Positions 31,972-40,751 of a stretch of DNA of 45,764 nt are shown here, piece by piece. Every line of letters starts with the position of its first letter. Position 1 is the stretch's first letter. This stretch comes from Candidatus Zixiibacteriota bacterium (GTDB lineage: Bacteria > Zixibacteria > MSB-5A5 > GN15 > PGXB01). The position numbers were made by a program, and so were the translations under genes. The notes under the pieces were generated by a model. The model had not been told where the DNA came from and did not search any database. It worked only from the letters and a program-made list of their open reading frames with translations. The stretch covers positions 2,048,473 through 2,094,236 of the forward strand of contig LS998015.1 of NCBI GenBank assembly GCA_900498245.1, given 5' to 3'.

Positions 31972-32974
31972 TTATGTCCTCCTTGCCGCCGCGGCCGGAA
32001 ATCACGATCTGCCCGTCCTCTTCGAGTTTTCTGACCGCTTCCACAATTCTCTGCTGGGCGGCCTCAACATCCGACAGACGCATCGGCCCCATAAATTCCA
32101 TCTCTTCCTTGATCATGACCGCCACGCGTTCCGATACATTGGCGTATATCTTGCTTTTTACCTCTTCCGCTGCCGCTTTCAGGGCCACCGAAAGATCCTT
32201 TGTTTCGACTTCCTTCAGCAGACGTTGAATCGAGCGATCGTCAAGCAATATCAGATCGTCAAAGACAAACATCATGTTCTTGATTTCAGCCGCCAGGTCG
32301 GCGTTTTCGGCTTCCAGAGACTGCAGGATATTTTTCTCCGCGGCGCTTTCGATTAAGTTGAGAATTTCAGCCATGGTTTTCGCCCCTCCGGACACAGAGA
32401 GATCCCCTTCGGCCGAAGCCTGAAAATGCGCCTCCAGTGTCGCTTCGATTTCCTTCAAAATATCCGGCGATATTTTTTCCATAGTTGCTATTCGCAGAGC
32501 CACTTCGGCCTGCAATTCGGCCGGCAATTCAGATAGTACGGCGGCCGCCTGCTGGGGTGTCAATTGTGAGAGAATCAGGGCTATGGTCTGCGGATGTTCG
32601 TTCTGGATAAAACCGATCAATTGTCGCGAGTCGATATTTTTAAGCAGATTGAAGCCGGAGGTCCGGAATGAAGATTCCAGGCGCGATAAGATTTCGTTGG
32701 CCTTGGAGTTGCCCACGGCTTTTTCGAGAATTTCCCGGGCAAAATCGACACCTCCCTGCGAAATATATTGCCGGGCCATAAAAATCTGGTAGCATTCGTT
32801 AACCACTTTCTCTTCGACCGCCGGAGGAACATCCCGGAGATTGGCAATCTCCACGGTGAGCCTTTCGATTTCATTCTCGGACATTCCTTTGAGAACCTGG
32901 GCCGAGACTTCGGTCCCGAAGGCCACCAGAGCGATGGCCGCTTTTTGCGTCGGATTCAGATCTTCATAGTTCAT
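31964..32974 (-). CDS. fliG: flagellar motor switch protein FliG
   Basis: C-ring component that receives torque from MotA and sets rotation direction. 336 aa with the standard three domains: N-terminal LNPTQKAAIALVAFGTEVSAQVLKGM, middle EHPQTIALILSQLTPQQAAAVLSELP (the conserved EHPQ), and C-terminal FDDLILLDDRSIQRLLKEV plus MRLSDVEAAQQRIVEAVRKLEEDGQI with the charged residues of the motor interface. A GTG at 32989 gives a longer version; the ATG at 32974 has GAGGG upstream and the usual N-terminus. Confidence 0.96.
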   Translation of the reverse strand: MNYEDLNPTQKAAIALVAFGTEVSAQVLKGMSENEIERLTVEIANLRDVPPAVEEKVVNECYQIFMARQYISQGGVDFAREILEKAVGNSKANEILSRLESSFRTSGFNLLKNIDSRQLIGFIQNEHPQTIALILSQLTPQQAAAVLSELPAELQAEVALRIATMEKISPDILKEIEATLEAHFQASAEGDLSVSGGAKTMAEILNLIESAAEKNILQSLEAENADLAAEIKNMMFVFDDLILLDDRSIQRLLKEVETKDLSVALKAAAEEVKSKIYANVSERVAVMIKEEMEFMGPMRLSDVEAAQQRIVEAVRKLEEDGQIVISGRGGKEDIIV

Positions 32975-32985
32975 AATCCCGGCCC

Positions 32986-34554
32986 TCACTCAATCATCAT
33001 GGTTTTTATGACTTTGGCGATTTCTTCGGGCCGCCCTTTCGCCGCCACCTGCATCTGATCCACCAGTTTCGGTTTCCTGTTTTCCGGCACGATCGGGGGC
33101 AGATCTTCTTCGGACTCGCCGGGCATTTGATAGGCGGATAGGCCGGATGAAGCGGGACGCTGCGGCGGAGCGGGCATAATTCTTCCCAGAGAAGTGAAAA
33201 ACTTTTTTAACTTTTTTCTTAAGTACAGGAGAATCAGAAGAGCGCCGAGTATCAAAAGGACCTTTTTCCCGATATCGACATAAAATTCCTGCTGGACTAT
33301 TTTATCAAGTTTCTCCTGTTCAAATTCTATCGAGGTTCTATCGAAGGGCAAGTTAACCACTTCGATTTGGTCGTTGCGTTGAGTGTCATACCCGACGGAA
33401 TTCTTAATGATAGCGGTAATGCGATCAATTTCTTCCTGCGGCCGGGGTTCATAGACTTCCTGGGCCTCTGCCCCGACTCCACCCGACCCTTTCTTATGCA
33501 CGCCGTCAAGAAGAACCGCTATGGAAAGTCTCTTAATATTTCCGATGGAATTGATTATATGTTCAACCGTCTTGTTGATTTCATAATTGGTCACCGCCGT
33601 TTCGGTCTTATTATCATCCCTGGTCTCGGCGGCCTGTTCCTGCTTATCGGTAGCCGTCTTGGTCGAATTGGTTGTCTCCTGACTCCGTATTACGGCTGAA
33701 TTGGGGTCGTATAATTCATTGGTTTTTTCGACTTGCTGAAAATCGAGTTCAGCCGTCACCCGGACTACCGATTTCCCGCTCCCGATCACGCCGTCCAGCA
33801 TTGATTGGGCTTTACGCTCCAGATACTGCTCGACATTTTGGCGAACTTCCAACTGCGACGAACTCAATCCCGCCAGCGGGTCGGAGGCTGTGGCCGAAGA
33901 AAGGAGATTGCCGTCATAGTCCAAAATCGATATGTTTTCCGGTTTTAAGCCTTCGACAGAGGAAGATACGAGATGAGTTATACCGGCCAGCTGCGATTTG
34001 GCCAGCCCGCCGTTGTGGCGAAGCTTCAATACCACTGAAGCAGTCGCTTCTTTCTGATCTTCCTTGAACAGACGATCTTTTGGCATGACAATATGAACCC
34101 GCGCCGCTTCCACCCCGGACAGTTGCATGATAGTCTTCATCAGCTCGCCTTCGAGGGCGCGTCGGAAGTTTAAATTTTGAAGAAACTCGGTCATGCCGAG
34201 ATTGGATTTATCGAAAATGGCATAACCGACATTTCCTGACTTGGGCAGGCCCTGCGACGCCAGATTTATCCTGACTTTATAGACATCCCCGGCCGGCACC
34301 ATTATGGTCGTACCGTTATCGCTCAGCTTATAAGTGACATTCTGTTCAGTCAGTTGATTGACAACATCGCCGGCTTCGGCCGGTTCCAGATTGGAATATA
34401 AAACGGCATAATTGACGCTTTTTACCCAATTGGCGACAACCACACCGCCGACAATAAATCCCGCGACAATGGCGATAAGAAGCATGGCCTGACTCGGCGA
34501 CATGGCGCGCGCCGAACCAGACAGATTTTTGAATAGCTGTTTGAAGTATTCCAT
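32986..34554 (-). CDS. fliF: MS-ring protein FliF
   Basis: Base of the basal body in the inner membrane. 522 aa with two transmembrane segments (about 20-43 and 440-458), the ring-building modules between them (VLYSNLEPAEAGDVVNQLTEQNV; ALEGELMKTIMQLSGVEAARVHIVMPKDRLF; ASVVLKL) and a cytoplasmic C-terminus that binds FliG (PEEIAKVIKTMM). SD AGGA precedes the ATG. It lies between fliE and fliG. Confidence 0.96.
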   Translation of the reverse strand: MEYFKQLFKNLSGSARAMSPSQAMLLIAIVAGFIVGGVVVANWVKSVNYAVLYSNLEPAEAGDVVNQLTEQNVTYKLSDNGTTIMVPAGDVYKVRINLASQGLPKSGNVGYAIFDKSNLGMTEFLQNLNFRRALEGELMKTIMQLSGVEAARVHIVMPKDRLFKEDQKEATASVVLKLRHNGGLAKSQLAGITHLVSSSVEGLKPENISILDYDGNLLSSATASDPLAGLSSSQLEVRQNVEQYLERKAQSMLDGVIGSGKSVVRVTAELDFQQVEKTNELYDPNSAVIRSQETTNSTKTATDKQEQAAETRDDNKTETAVTNYEINKTVEHIINSIGNIKRLSIAVLLDGVHKKGSGGVGAEAQEVYEPRPQEEIDRITAIIKNSVGYDTQRNDQIEVVNLPFDRTSIEFEQEKLDKIVQQEFYVDIGKKVLLILGALLILLYLRKKLKKFFTSLGRIMPAPPQRPASSGLSAYQMPGESEEDLPPIVPENRKPKLVDQMQVAAKGRPEEIAKVIKTMMIE

Positions 34555-34618
34555 TTCAAATCCTATTTATGGGCGCCTGCCGATCCAATGGCAGACTGCA
34601 AAAAACCGAATTATTTTC

Positions 34619-34930
34619 CTACATCGGCATGCGGACCAGGGTCTGATAGGCATCCACCAGTTTATTGCGGATTTCCAGAAGAAGGTCCATGGAGATGCCC
34701 GCTTCTTCGACCGCAATCATTACCTGATGAAGGTCGGCCGCCTCGCCGGTCGCGGCCAATTGCTGAGCGCGGGCCGCTTCCGTCTGAAGATTATTCACGG
34801 AATTCAGCATCTTGCCGAACATTTCCGTGAAATTGGCTCCGCCCTCATCGCCGGTAACCGCACCGCTCTTCTCAATTCCCTTCTGCAGACCCGGAACCAG
34901 CCGGGTCACTTGACCGACAGTATTACTCAT
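34619..34930 (-). CDS. fliE: hook-basal body protein FliE
   Basis: Adaptor between the MS-ring/export gate and the rod. 103 aa: FTEMFGKMLNSVNNLQTEAARAQQLAATGEAADLHQVMIAVEEAGISMDLLLEIRNKLVDAYQTLVRMPM matches the family over its whole length. Its ATG overlaps the upstream unknown gene by 4 nt (ATGA). Confidence 0.95.
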   Translation of the reverse strand: MSNTVGQVTRLVPGLQKGIEKSGAVTGDEGGANFTEMFGKMLNSVNNLQTEAARAQQLAATGEAADLHQVMIAVEEAGISMDLLLEIRNKLVDAYQTLVRMPM

Positions 34931-35244
34931 AACTTGATATCGACTATATTACCCAGGCGAGGTTTGTCGCTCGCCCCGTTCTCTTCGTAAGATCGTCCTT
35001 CGGCACCACGGAATTTCTCAAAAATCATTTCCAGGGCCTGTTTCTCTTCCGGCGAAAGCATATCGGCAAAACTCCCGCTTTTCAAATTGACCCCCAATTT
35101 GGAACCGGGGGCCTTGTCTTGAACCGGTATTTGTACTTTCCCGCTCTGTTCGATTTTGTTTTCAGGTCCGACCTGCTTGCGGCCGACCTGGTTATCGCTC
35201 AAAATATTGCGATAAGCATCAATTCCCGTTGCGTTAATTTTCAT
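34927..35244 (-). CDS. unknown 105-aa protein between flgC and fliE
   Basis: I do not recognise this family. The N-terminus (MKINATGIDAYRNILSDNQVG) looks unstructured, a Gly/Lys-rich middle follows, then a helical part with FADMLSPEEKQALEMIFEKFRG (about 60-80), and the end is GNIVDIKL. No signal peptide or membrane segment is seen. A strong AGGAGG SD precedes the ATG, and the gene is overlapped by fliE (ATGA) and sits 14 nt after flgC. Normally fliE follows flgC directly, so this is an insertion of a flagellum-linked gene. It could be a rod-export or assembly factor. Confidence 0.7.
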   Translation of the reverse strand: MKINATGIDAYRNILSDNQVGRKQVGPENKIEQSGKVQIPVQDKAPGSKLGVNLKSGSFADMLSPEEKQALEMIFEKFRGAEGRSYEENGASDKPRLGNIVDIKL

Positions 35245-35258
35245 CTCTCACCAACCTC

Positions 35259-35753
35259 CTATATATTGAGAGCATTTTTCGCCATTTCTTTGGCCGACAG
35301 GATCGCCGTCGTATTGGCTTCATAGCCACGCGATGCGGCAATCATATCCACCATCTCATTCACGATTTCGACATCCGGCATCTTGACAAATCCCTTCTCG
35401 TCGGCATCGGGATGTCCCGGATCATAAACCAGCCTGTAATTTGAGGCCGGATCTTCGACTTGCTTACCCTCTACTTTGGAAACTTCCAGGTCTTCTTTGG
35501 ATACAATGGGGCTCCCGGGAAGATGTCGAGAATCGGTTTGGGCCAATTTGGTCTTCATATCATTCATAACATTCCGGAAGGGAACCTCATCTTCAGAGGC
35601 CGAAACCATTACCCTTTTGCGGCGATATGGACCGCCCTTTTCGGTCCGAGTCGTTTCGGCATTGGCAATATTCTCCGCCACTACATCCATCTTTTTCCGC
35701 TGCAGCGAAAGCCCGGTTCCGGAAATCTCAATAGAACTGAATATTCCTGACAT
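35259..35753 (-). CDS. flgC: proximal rod protein FlgC
   Basis: Rod protein of 164 aa, slightly longer than E. coli FlgC (134). N-terminal LSLQRKKMDVVAENIANAETTRTEKGGPYRRKRVM and C-terminal VKMPDVEIVNEMVDMIAASRGYEANTTAILSAKEM are typical. SD AGGTG 6 nt upstream; 8 nt after flgB. Confidence 0.95.
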   Translation of the reverse strand: MSGIFSSIEISGTGLSLQRKKMDVVAENIANAETTRTEKGGPYRRKRVMVSASEDEVPFRNVMNDMKTKLAQTDSRHLPGSPIVSKEDLEVSKVEGKQVEDPASNYRLVYDPGHPDADEKGFVKMPDVEIVNEMVDMIAASRGYEANTTAILSAKEMAKNALNI

Positions 35754-35760
35754 ATATCAC

Positions 35761-36177
35761 CTATTTGCTCTTAATGGCCGTCCGCAGGCCCTCGAATTTC
35801 TTTTGAAGCAGGGTGGCGCCGATGCTGTAATAAATTTGATTCGTAGCCAGGTTGGCCATCTCCTTATCGGCATCCACATTATTTATGCCGTTGCCTTCTT
35901 TGGCATGATTGACTTTGATTTCGGGCCCACTGTCCCGATTCTGGCCCAGCGGAATATGGGCCGGATTGGTGACCACCCCCTGAATATGTCTTCGATCATC
36001 GACCGCCTTCTTTAATTCCCCCTCAAAATTAATGTCCTTGCTCTCATACCCCGGCGTGGAGATATTGGCAATATTGCTGGAAATCAGTTTGTGGCGAACC
36101 GATGCCATATCCAGGAATTTCTGCATCAGCGGAATTCCACTCTTTTCAAAAACTGCCTTTTTCAATATATCAGACAT
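35761..36177 (-). CDS. flgB: proximal rod protein FlgB
   Basis: Rod protein of 138 aa and first gene of the flgB-flgC-(unknown)-fliE-fliF-fliG-fliH-fliI-fliJ operon. VRHKLISSNIANISTPGYESKDINFEGELKKA is the rod signature near the N-terminus, with DADKEMANLATNQIYYSIGATLLQKKFEGLRTAI at the end. A sigma54-type promoter ends about 12 nt before its ATG; no strong SD is seen. Confidence 0.94.
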   Translation of the reverse strand: MSDILKKAVFEKSGIPLMQKFLDMASVRHKLISSNIANISTPGYESKDINFEGELKKAVDDRRHIQGVVTNPAHIPLGQNRDSGPEIKVNHAKEGNGINNVDADKEMANLATNQIYYSIGATLLQKKFEGLRTAIKSK

Positions 36178-36199
36178 ACCATTATCCGCTTATCTCCAA

Positions 36200-36215
36200 A
36201 GCAAGGCCAATGCCA
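36200..36215 (-). promoter_or_regulatory. sigma54 promoter of the flgB operon
   Basis: On the minus strand TGGCATT-GGCC-TTGCT, with GG and GC separated by exactly 10 nt; it fits TGGCAYR-N4-TTGCW almost completely. The start is predicted near 36189, 12 nt before the flgB ATG. Its -12 side (GCC-TTGCT) is identical to that of the flgF promoter. Confidence 0.8.
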
Positions 36216-36223
36216 AAAGTTTC

Positions 36224-36257
36224 GTATTGTGTAAGTCGAAGAAAGTCAACACGATAC
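36224..36257. promoter_or_regulatory. inverted repeat upstream of the flgB promoter
   Basis: GTATTGTGT (36224-36232) and ACACGATAC (36249-36257), 16 nt apart, form an inverted repeat with one mismatch. It lies at about -35 to -68 from the predicted flgB start. It may be an activator site, though it is close to the -24 element for a sigma54 enhancer. The rest of 36178-36333 has no ORF. Confidence 0.3.
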
Positions 36258-36333
36258 ATAATGGCCGAACCGGAATGGGATAGGCGGTCTCGGTAATTAA
36301 TTCTTGGCCGATAAGAAAATATTTCCGGATTGA

Positions 36334-37065
36334 TTATGGTGTATAGAAATCTGAGGTCGGCTCGCTCTGGGTCATTTCCATGGTCAGTACGACAATATCA
36401 ACACGGCGGTTGCGGGCGCGATTTTCGTCACTGTTATTTGGCGATATGGGTCGATACTCTCCATAACCCAGAGCTGAAATCTGAGTCGGGCCGATATCGT
36501 GATTGTCGGTCAAATAACGGACGACTTCGGTGGCGCGAGCCGAGGAGAGTTCCCAATTAGACGGATAGCGAGATGTCCTGATCGGTTTATTATCGGTATG
36601 ACCCTCTATGCGAATATGATTCGGCATGCCTTTAATACTCTGCGCCACCATATCAAGAATTTCCCGGGCTTTCGGTTCCAGATCCGCCGAACCCTCTCTG
36701 AAAAGAGCCGATTCCATAATATGTATTACCAGCCCTCTTTCACTATTTTCGATATTTACCAGCTTTCCGAAACCGCTTTTATTGAGATTCTTTTGCACTT
36801 CCTCCCCGAGCGTCTTCAGATTTCCGATCTGAAGGACTCCCGAGCCGGGCACGACGCCGGGTTGATCACCTTTCCGAATGACCACGGTGCCGCCCTTAAG
36901 CGCGCCCGATAGGGCTTCGGCCATGCGGCCGAATTTCTTGGCATCAACTTTGGACATGGAATACATCACAATGAAGAAAGCGAGAAGTAGGGTAATCAAA
37001 TCGGCGTAGGTCAGAAGCCACCGTTCCAGATTTTCGTGATCGTCGTGTTTCTTGCGGCGAGCCAT
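36334..37065 (-). CDS. motB: flagellar stator protein MotB
   Basis: Stator subunit that anchors MotA to peptidoglycan. 243 aa: a short basic N-terminus, one transmembrane helix with the proton-carrying Asp (WLLTYADLITLLLAFF, D22), the plug region, and an OmpA-type peptidoglycan-binding domain (about 140-235: IRIEGHTDNKPIR, NWELSSARATEVVRYL). It follows motA by 6 nt. Confidence 0.96.
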   Translation of the reverse strand: MARRKKHDDHENLERWLLTYADLITLLLAFFIVMYSMSKVDAKKFGRMAEALSGALKGGTVVIRKGDQPGVVPGSGVLQIGNLKTLGEEVQKNLNKSGFGKLVNIENSERGLVIHIMESALFREGSADLEPKAREILDMVAQSIKGMPNHIRIEGHTDNKPIRTSRYPSNWELSSARATEVVRYLTDNHDIGPTQISALGYGEYRPISPNNSDENRARNRRVDIVVLTMEMTQSEPTSDFYTP

Positions 37066-37071
37066 AGGGGC

Positions 37072-37836
37072 TTACACCTCGGCCCCGCGTAACCTCGGAG
37101 CGATGAAGGAAAGAAGTTTGGTTCGGACCACCCGGGGATTGTCACCCGATTGAATGGAGATGACACCCTCCATGATCAAATCCAAAGTCGCCAGTTCCTC
37201 TTCGTGGCGCATTTTCAACTTATCGCTGATCGGCAGATAGCAAAGATTGGCAAGCGCCACACCCCAGAGAGTCGCAATAAAGGCGCCGGCGATTGCTTCC
37301 GCCATCCGGTCCGCTTCGCCGGTATTGCTTAAAGTATGAATGAGGCCCAAAACGGTCCCGATAATACCAAGAGTGGGAGAAAATCCCCCCAGTTTTTGAA
37401 AAAATAGAATGCCCCGTTTATGGCGATCTTCAATATAGGCGATTTCCGTTTCAAGTATGGTTTTCAGCACCGTAATTTCCGTTCCGTCAATGACCAATTG
37501 AATCGCCTTCCTGAAAAACGGGTCTCTTATGCTCTTAAGATTCTCTTCCAGCCCAAGAATTCCTTCGCGGCGGGCCTTCTCCGACATGGTAACGATGGTG
37601 TCGATTGTCCGAAGCGGATTGGCCGGTTTGGCCAGAAAGGCCAGACGAAGGTATTTGGGAATGTTCATGATGGTCTTGTATGAAGTGGTCACAATCGATG
37701 CGCCGATCGTGCCACCAATGACCAAAAGCATGGCCGGCGGCTGGACGATCATACTCAGCTGGCCCCCTTCCATTATAAATGAAATAAGAACCGCCCCGAC
37801 TCCCAAAAATAAACCGCCAATGGTTGCTATATCCAT
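37072..37836 (-). CDS. motA: flagellar stator protein MotA
   Basis: Ion-channel stator subunit, 254 aa, four transmembrane segments. The two conserved Pro regions are present (GFSPTLGIIGTVLGLIHTL, and TLWGVALANLCYLPIS). The cytoplasmic loop holds SEKARREGILGLEE with charged residues expected to face FliG. SD GGGA precedes the ATG by 6-7 nt. Whether it uses H+ or Na+ cannot be told with certainty. Confidence 0.96.
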   Translation of the reverse strand: MDIATIGGLFLGVGAVLISFIMEGGQLSMIVQPPAMLLVIGGTIGASIVTTSYKTIMNIPKYLRLAFLAKPANPLRTIDTIVTMSEKARREGILGLEENLKSIRDPFFRKAIQLVIDGTEITVLKTILETEIAYIEDRHKRGILFFQKLGGFSPTLGIIGTVLGLIHTLSNTGEADRMAEAIAGAFIATLWGVALANLCYLPISDKLKMRHEEELATLDLIMEGVISIQSGDNPRVVRTKLLSFIAPRLRGAEV

Positions 37837-37968
37837 ATAATTCCCAGTATGCAGGCGCCGCGGCCAAAATTATATGTTTAAAATGGCTGCTTCCGCCCAA
37901 TCAATAGAGATATCGGCAATTATGATGGTTTATGAACCGATTTCGGAAAGAAAATGCTTAATTTTTGA

Positions 37969-39324
37969 TCAGTCGCTATCTTGAGTCTCGATATTATATT
38001 CCGCCAGTTTATTGCGGATGGTTCGGGGAGTTATATCGAGAGCCTCGGCGGCTTTGGTCTTATTGCCGTCAAAACGCTGGAGCGCTTTCAAAATCAGAAA
38101 TTTCTCGCCTTCGGCCAGTGTCATGTCCGGATTCAGCCCGGCCGCGCCGGCCAATTTTCCCAAAACGAGTTCTTTCGGAAAGTCCTGCTGGGTTAAGACG
38201 GCCCCGCGCGTTGTTACCACCGCTCGCTCCATATAATTTTCCAGTTCGCGAACATTTCCGGGCCAGTGATATTTCATGAATAGAGAGAGCACATTCTCAT
38301 CTATGCCGTCGACCTTTTTGTTGTTTTCGCCATTGTATTTCTCGATGAAATGATTCACCAATAGAGGCAGATCCTCCAGTCTTTCCCGGAGCGGAATAAT
38401 ATGGACCGGGATGACATTAAGTCGATAATACAAATCCTCCCGGAACTTCTTTTCCTCCATGGCGCTCTTTAAATCGCGATTGGAGGTGGCGATTATCCGG
38501 ACGTCGACCTCGATGGAATTTCCCGACCCGATTCGTTCAAATTCCCTTTCCTGCAAAACCCGCAGTAATTTCGACTGCAGGCCGATCGGCATCTCGGTGA
38601 TTTCGTCCAACAGCAAAGTACCGGTATGAGCCAATTCAAATCGGCCCTTATGCTGACGCACCGCGCCTGTAAACGACCCCTTTTCATATCCGAATAGTTC
38701 GGCTTCAACCAGATTCTCGGGCAAAGCGGCGCAGTTCAACTTTATAAAAGGCTTTTCTCGCCGCGAGGACGCATAATGTATCGCTCTGGCCACCAACTCT
38801 TTGCCGGTTCCCGATTCCCCGGTGATTAGAACTGTCGAACGCGCATCAGCCGTCGTTTGTATCAGGTCAAAGATCTGCTTCATTTTATTCGACTTGCCGA
38901 CAATGTTCTGAAAACGATCCGCCAAATCGTTGCGAAGCATCTGATTTTCGCGCCTTAAACGAATAACTTCCGCCACTCTTTCCACAAGCATCTCAATGGC
39001 GTCCGGAGAAACCGGTTTCAAGAGATAATCATAGGCCCCTGATTTCATCGCCGTCACCGCTGTCTCGACCGTTCCAAAGGCGGTAATCATGATGACGACC
39101 AGGTCGGGGTGCGAATCTTTGACCTGCTTAAGAAGGGTAAGGCCGTCCATCCCTTTCATCTTAATGTCGGAAATCATTATATCATATTCGCGACTCTCTA
39201 TTTTCTCCAGCGCCTCTTCCCCCGACATAACCGATTCCACCAGGTACCCGCTTCGGGTCAGGGTTTCGGTAAGGAATTCATTGACCAGCTTGTCATCATC
39301 AACGACTAATAAATTCAATTTCAT
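37969..39324 (-). CDS. sigma54-dependent response regulator (NtrC family), probable flagellar activator
   Basis: 451 aa with three domains: receiver (about 1-120, phospho-site Asp in DIMISDIKM, Lys in YLLKPVS), AAA+ sigma54-interaction domain (about 140-370: Walker A GESGTGKE, the GAFTGA loop as GSFTGA, Walker B TLLLDEITEM), and a Fis-type helix-turn-helix (about 415-448: NKTKAAEALDITPRTIRNKLAEY). It fits FlgR/FlrC-type activators. The ATG at 39324 is used because GAGGT precedes it; a GTG at 39330 is possible. It follows its kinase without a gap and precedes motA. It is the natural candidate to activate the sigma54 promoters of flgB and flgF. Confidence 0.9.
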   Translation of the reverse strand: MKLNLLVVDDDKLVNEFLTETLTRSGYLVESVMSGEEALEKIESREYDIMISDIKMKGMDGLTLLKQVKDSHPDLVVIMITAFGTVETAVTAMKSGAYDYLLKPVSPDAIEMLVERVAEVIRLRRENQMLRNDLADRFQNIVGKSNKMKQIFDLIQTTADARSTVLITGESGTGKELVARAIHYASSRREKPFIKLNCAALPENLVEAELFGYEKGSFTGAVRQHKGRFELAHTGTLLLDEITEMPIGLQSKLLRVLQEREFERIGSGNSIEVDVRIIATSNRDLKSAMEEKKFREDLYYRLNVIPVHIIPLRERLEDLPLLVNHFIEKYNGENNKKVDGIDENVLSLFMKYHWPGNVRELENYMERAVVTTRGAVLTQQDFPKELVLGKLAGAAGLNPDMTLAEGEKFLILKALQRFDGNKTKAAEALDITPRTIRNKLAEYNIETQDSD

Positions 39325-39329
39325 AACCA

Positions 39330-40643
39330 CTACCTCTGAGCACCATTAAGGGTTGGCAGAAATATTGAAAATTTTGTTCCCTGTCCGATTTTCGATTCCA
39401 CCCGGATTTCGCCTCCGTGCCCCTGGATTATTTTCCAGGCGATGGAGAGCCCCAGCCCAGTTCCATTTTGCTTTGTCGTATAAAACGGAGAAAAGATCCG
39501 ATCCATATCATTTTCATCAATCCCCGGCCCGTCATCGATTACATCGATTCTTATTAAGGAATTTGAATTTCCCGGCTCCCATTCGTCGCCGAAATCATCC
39601 TTCATTTTACCCGGCTCCGTTCGGGAAACCCGGACCGTCACTTGCGAATCCTCACCCGATTCGAAACCGTTCTTTATGAGATTAAAGAGGGCCTGTCGAA
39701 ACAGGTGCGTATCCAGTTCCACGACGGTTTTATCATGCCCGGCGTCGTCCCACTCTATAAGAGGACGTTTGAGCCCATTTCCGTAATCATTGTCGAAAGA
39801 TTCCAGAATTTCCGGAAGATACTCTTCGAGGTTCACTCTATTCTTGTGAATTTCCTCGTGGCGTGCAAAATCCAAAAGAGTCTCAATGATCTTATTAATG
39901 TTGGCAACACCGGCGACCACCTTATCCGCCATGGCCTTCTTCTCTGAATCACCGGAAAGATCGCGGGATAAAAGAGCCGCAAAACCGCCGATCCCCCCCA
40001 GCGGATTACGAATTTCATGCGCAATTGTCGCGGCCATCTCTCCTAATGAGGCCAGAACCTTCATTCGCGAAAATTGCTCTTCCATGTTTTTGAGCCGGGT
40101 GATGTCGTGGAATAATTCTACCACGCCTATTATCTCCCCCTTGCGATTGGTCAAAGGTGCGGTGGAAACAGTCAGGGTTCGTTTCCGTCCGTCAAGGCCG
40201 ATGATGGTTTTTTCCACCTCGTCGATAAGGCAGCCTGTTTGCAGCGTTTCCCGTACGGCACTGTCATTCCCTTTCACGGCCCGCATCAAACTCGAATAAT
40301 CCGATATGGGGTATTTTTCCGATTCCTCCGCAATCCCCAAAATTCTCTTCGCCGCCGGATTGAGATTTGTGATTCGGCCCGCCTTGTCCACAGCTACCAC
40401 CCCGGAAGTCAGGGCGATCAATATATTGTTCAAAAGCTCCGATACGGCCTGATTTTCGGAAGCGACCGCCTGAAGGGCGCGGTTGACCGCTTGAAGTTCC
40501 TCGCTTTGACGGACATAGATTTCTTTGAGAGAAAGGTATTGCCGCTGGATTTTATTGACGATTTTACTGAACGAGGAATAGGCCTCCGTAAATTGGCTGA
40601 CCTCCTCGGCCATTTTAAGGTCGATCACCTCGCTATCATCCAT
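39330..40643 (-). CDS. cytoplasmic PAS histidine kinase, partner of the sigma54 activator
   Basis: 437 aa with no transmembrane segment. Order: N-terminal coiled coil (about 10-75), PAS domain (about 75-190: ALTSGVVAVDKAGRITNLNPAAKRILG), HisKA (about 200-265, phospho-His in ATIAHEIRNPLGGI) and HATPase (about 320-430: NLIKNGFES N-box, DDGPGID, GTGLGLSI). It resembles FlgS/FlrB kinases that sense flagellar assembly. The ATG at 40643 with GGGGAG upstream is used instead of a TTG at 40658. Its stop directly precedes the regulator start. Confidence 0.88.
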   Translation of the reverse strand: MDDSEVIDLKMAEEVSQFTEAYSSFSKIVNKIQRQYLSLKEIYVRQSEELQAVNRALQAVASENQAVSELLNNILIALTSGVVAVDKAGRITNLNPAAKRILGIAEESEKYPISDYSSLMRAVKGNDSAVRETLQTGCLIDEVEKTIIGLDGRKRTLTVSTAPLTNRKGEIIGVVELFHDITRLKNMEEQFSRMKVLASLGEMAATIAHEIRNPLGGIGGFAALLSRDLSGDSEKKAMADKVVAGVANINKIIETLLDFARHEEIHKNRVNLEEYLPEILESFDNDYGNGLKRPLIEWDDAGHDKTVVELDTHLFRQALFNLIKNGFESGEDSQVTVRVSRTEPGKMKDDFGDEWEPGNSNSLIRIDVIDDGPGIDENDMDRIFSPFYTTKQNGTGLGLSIAWKIIQGHGGEIRVESKIGQGTKFSIFLPTLNGAQR

Positions 40644-40751
40644 GACTTTTCTCCCCAACCATTACCTGCTCAAATTATCAAAATCGTCGCGAATGGCAAC
40701 AAAAAACTGATGAGAAAAAGATGAGTAACTATGAAAACGTTATTCTGTAAT

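Noticed and set aside
31021-32034. 337-codon plus-strand ORF opposite fliI/fliH/fliG
   Set aside because: Shadow frame across three well-recognised flagellar genes, no SD and no domain.
36307-36314. Perfect GCCGATAA on the plus strand between flgB and motB, like a sigma28 -10
   Set aside because: No matching -35 at 11 nt upstream, and it would read antisense into motB.
37910-37932. GCCGATAT with TAAA upstream on the minus strand before motA, like a sigma28 promoter
   Set aside because: TAAA and the -10 are 11 nt apart rather than about 15; the -35 is poor, so I do not list it as a promoter.
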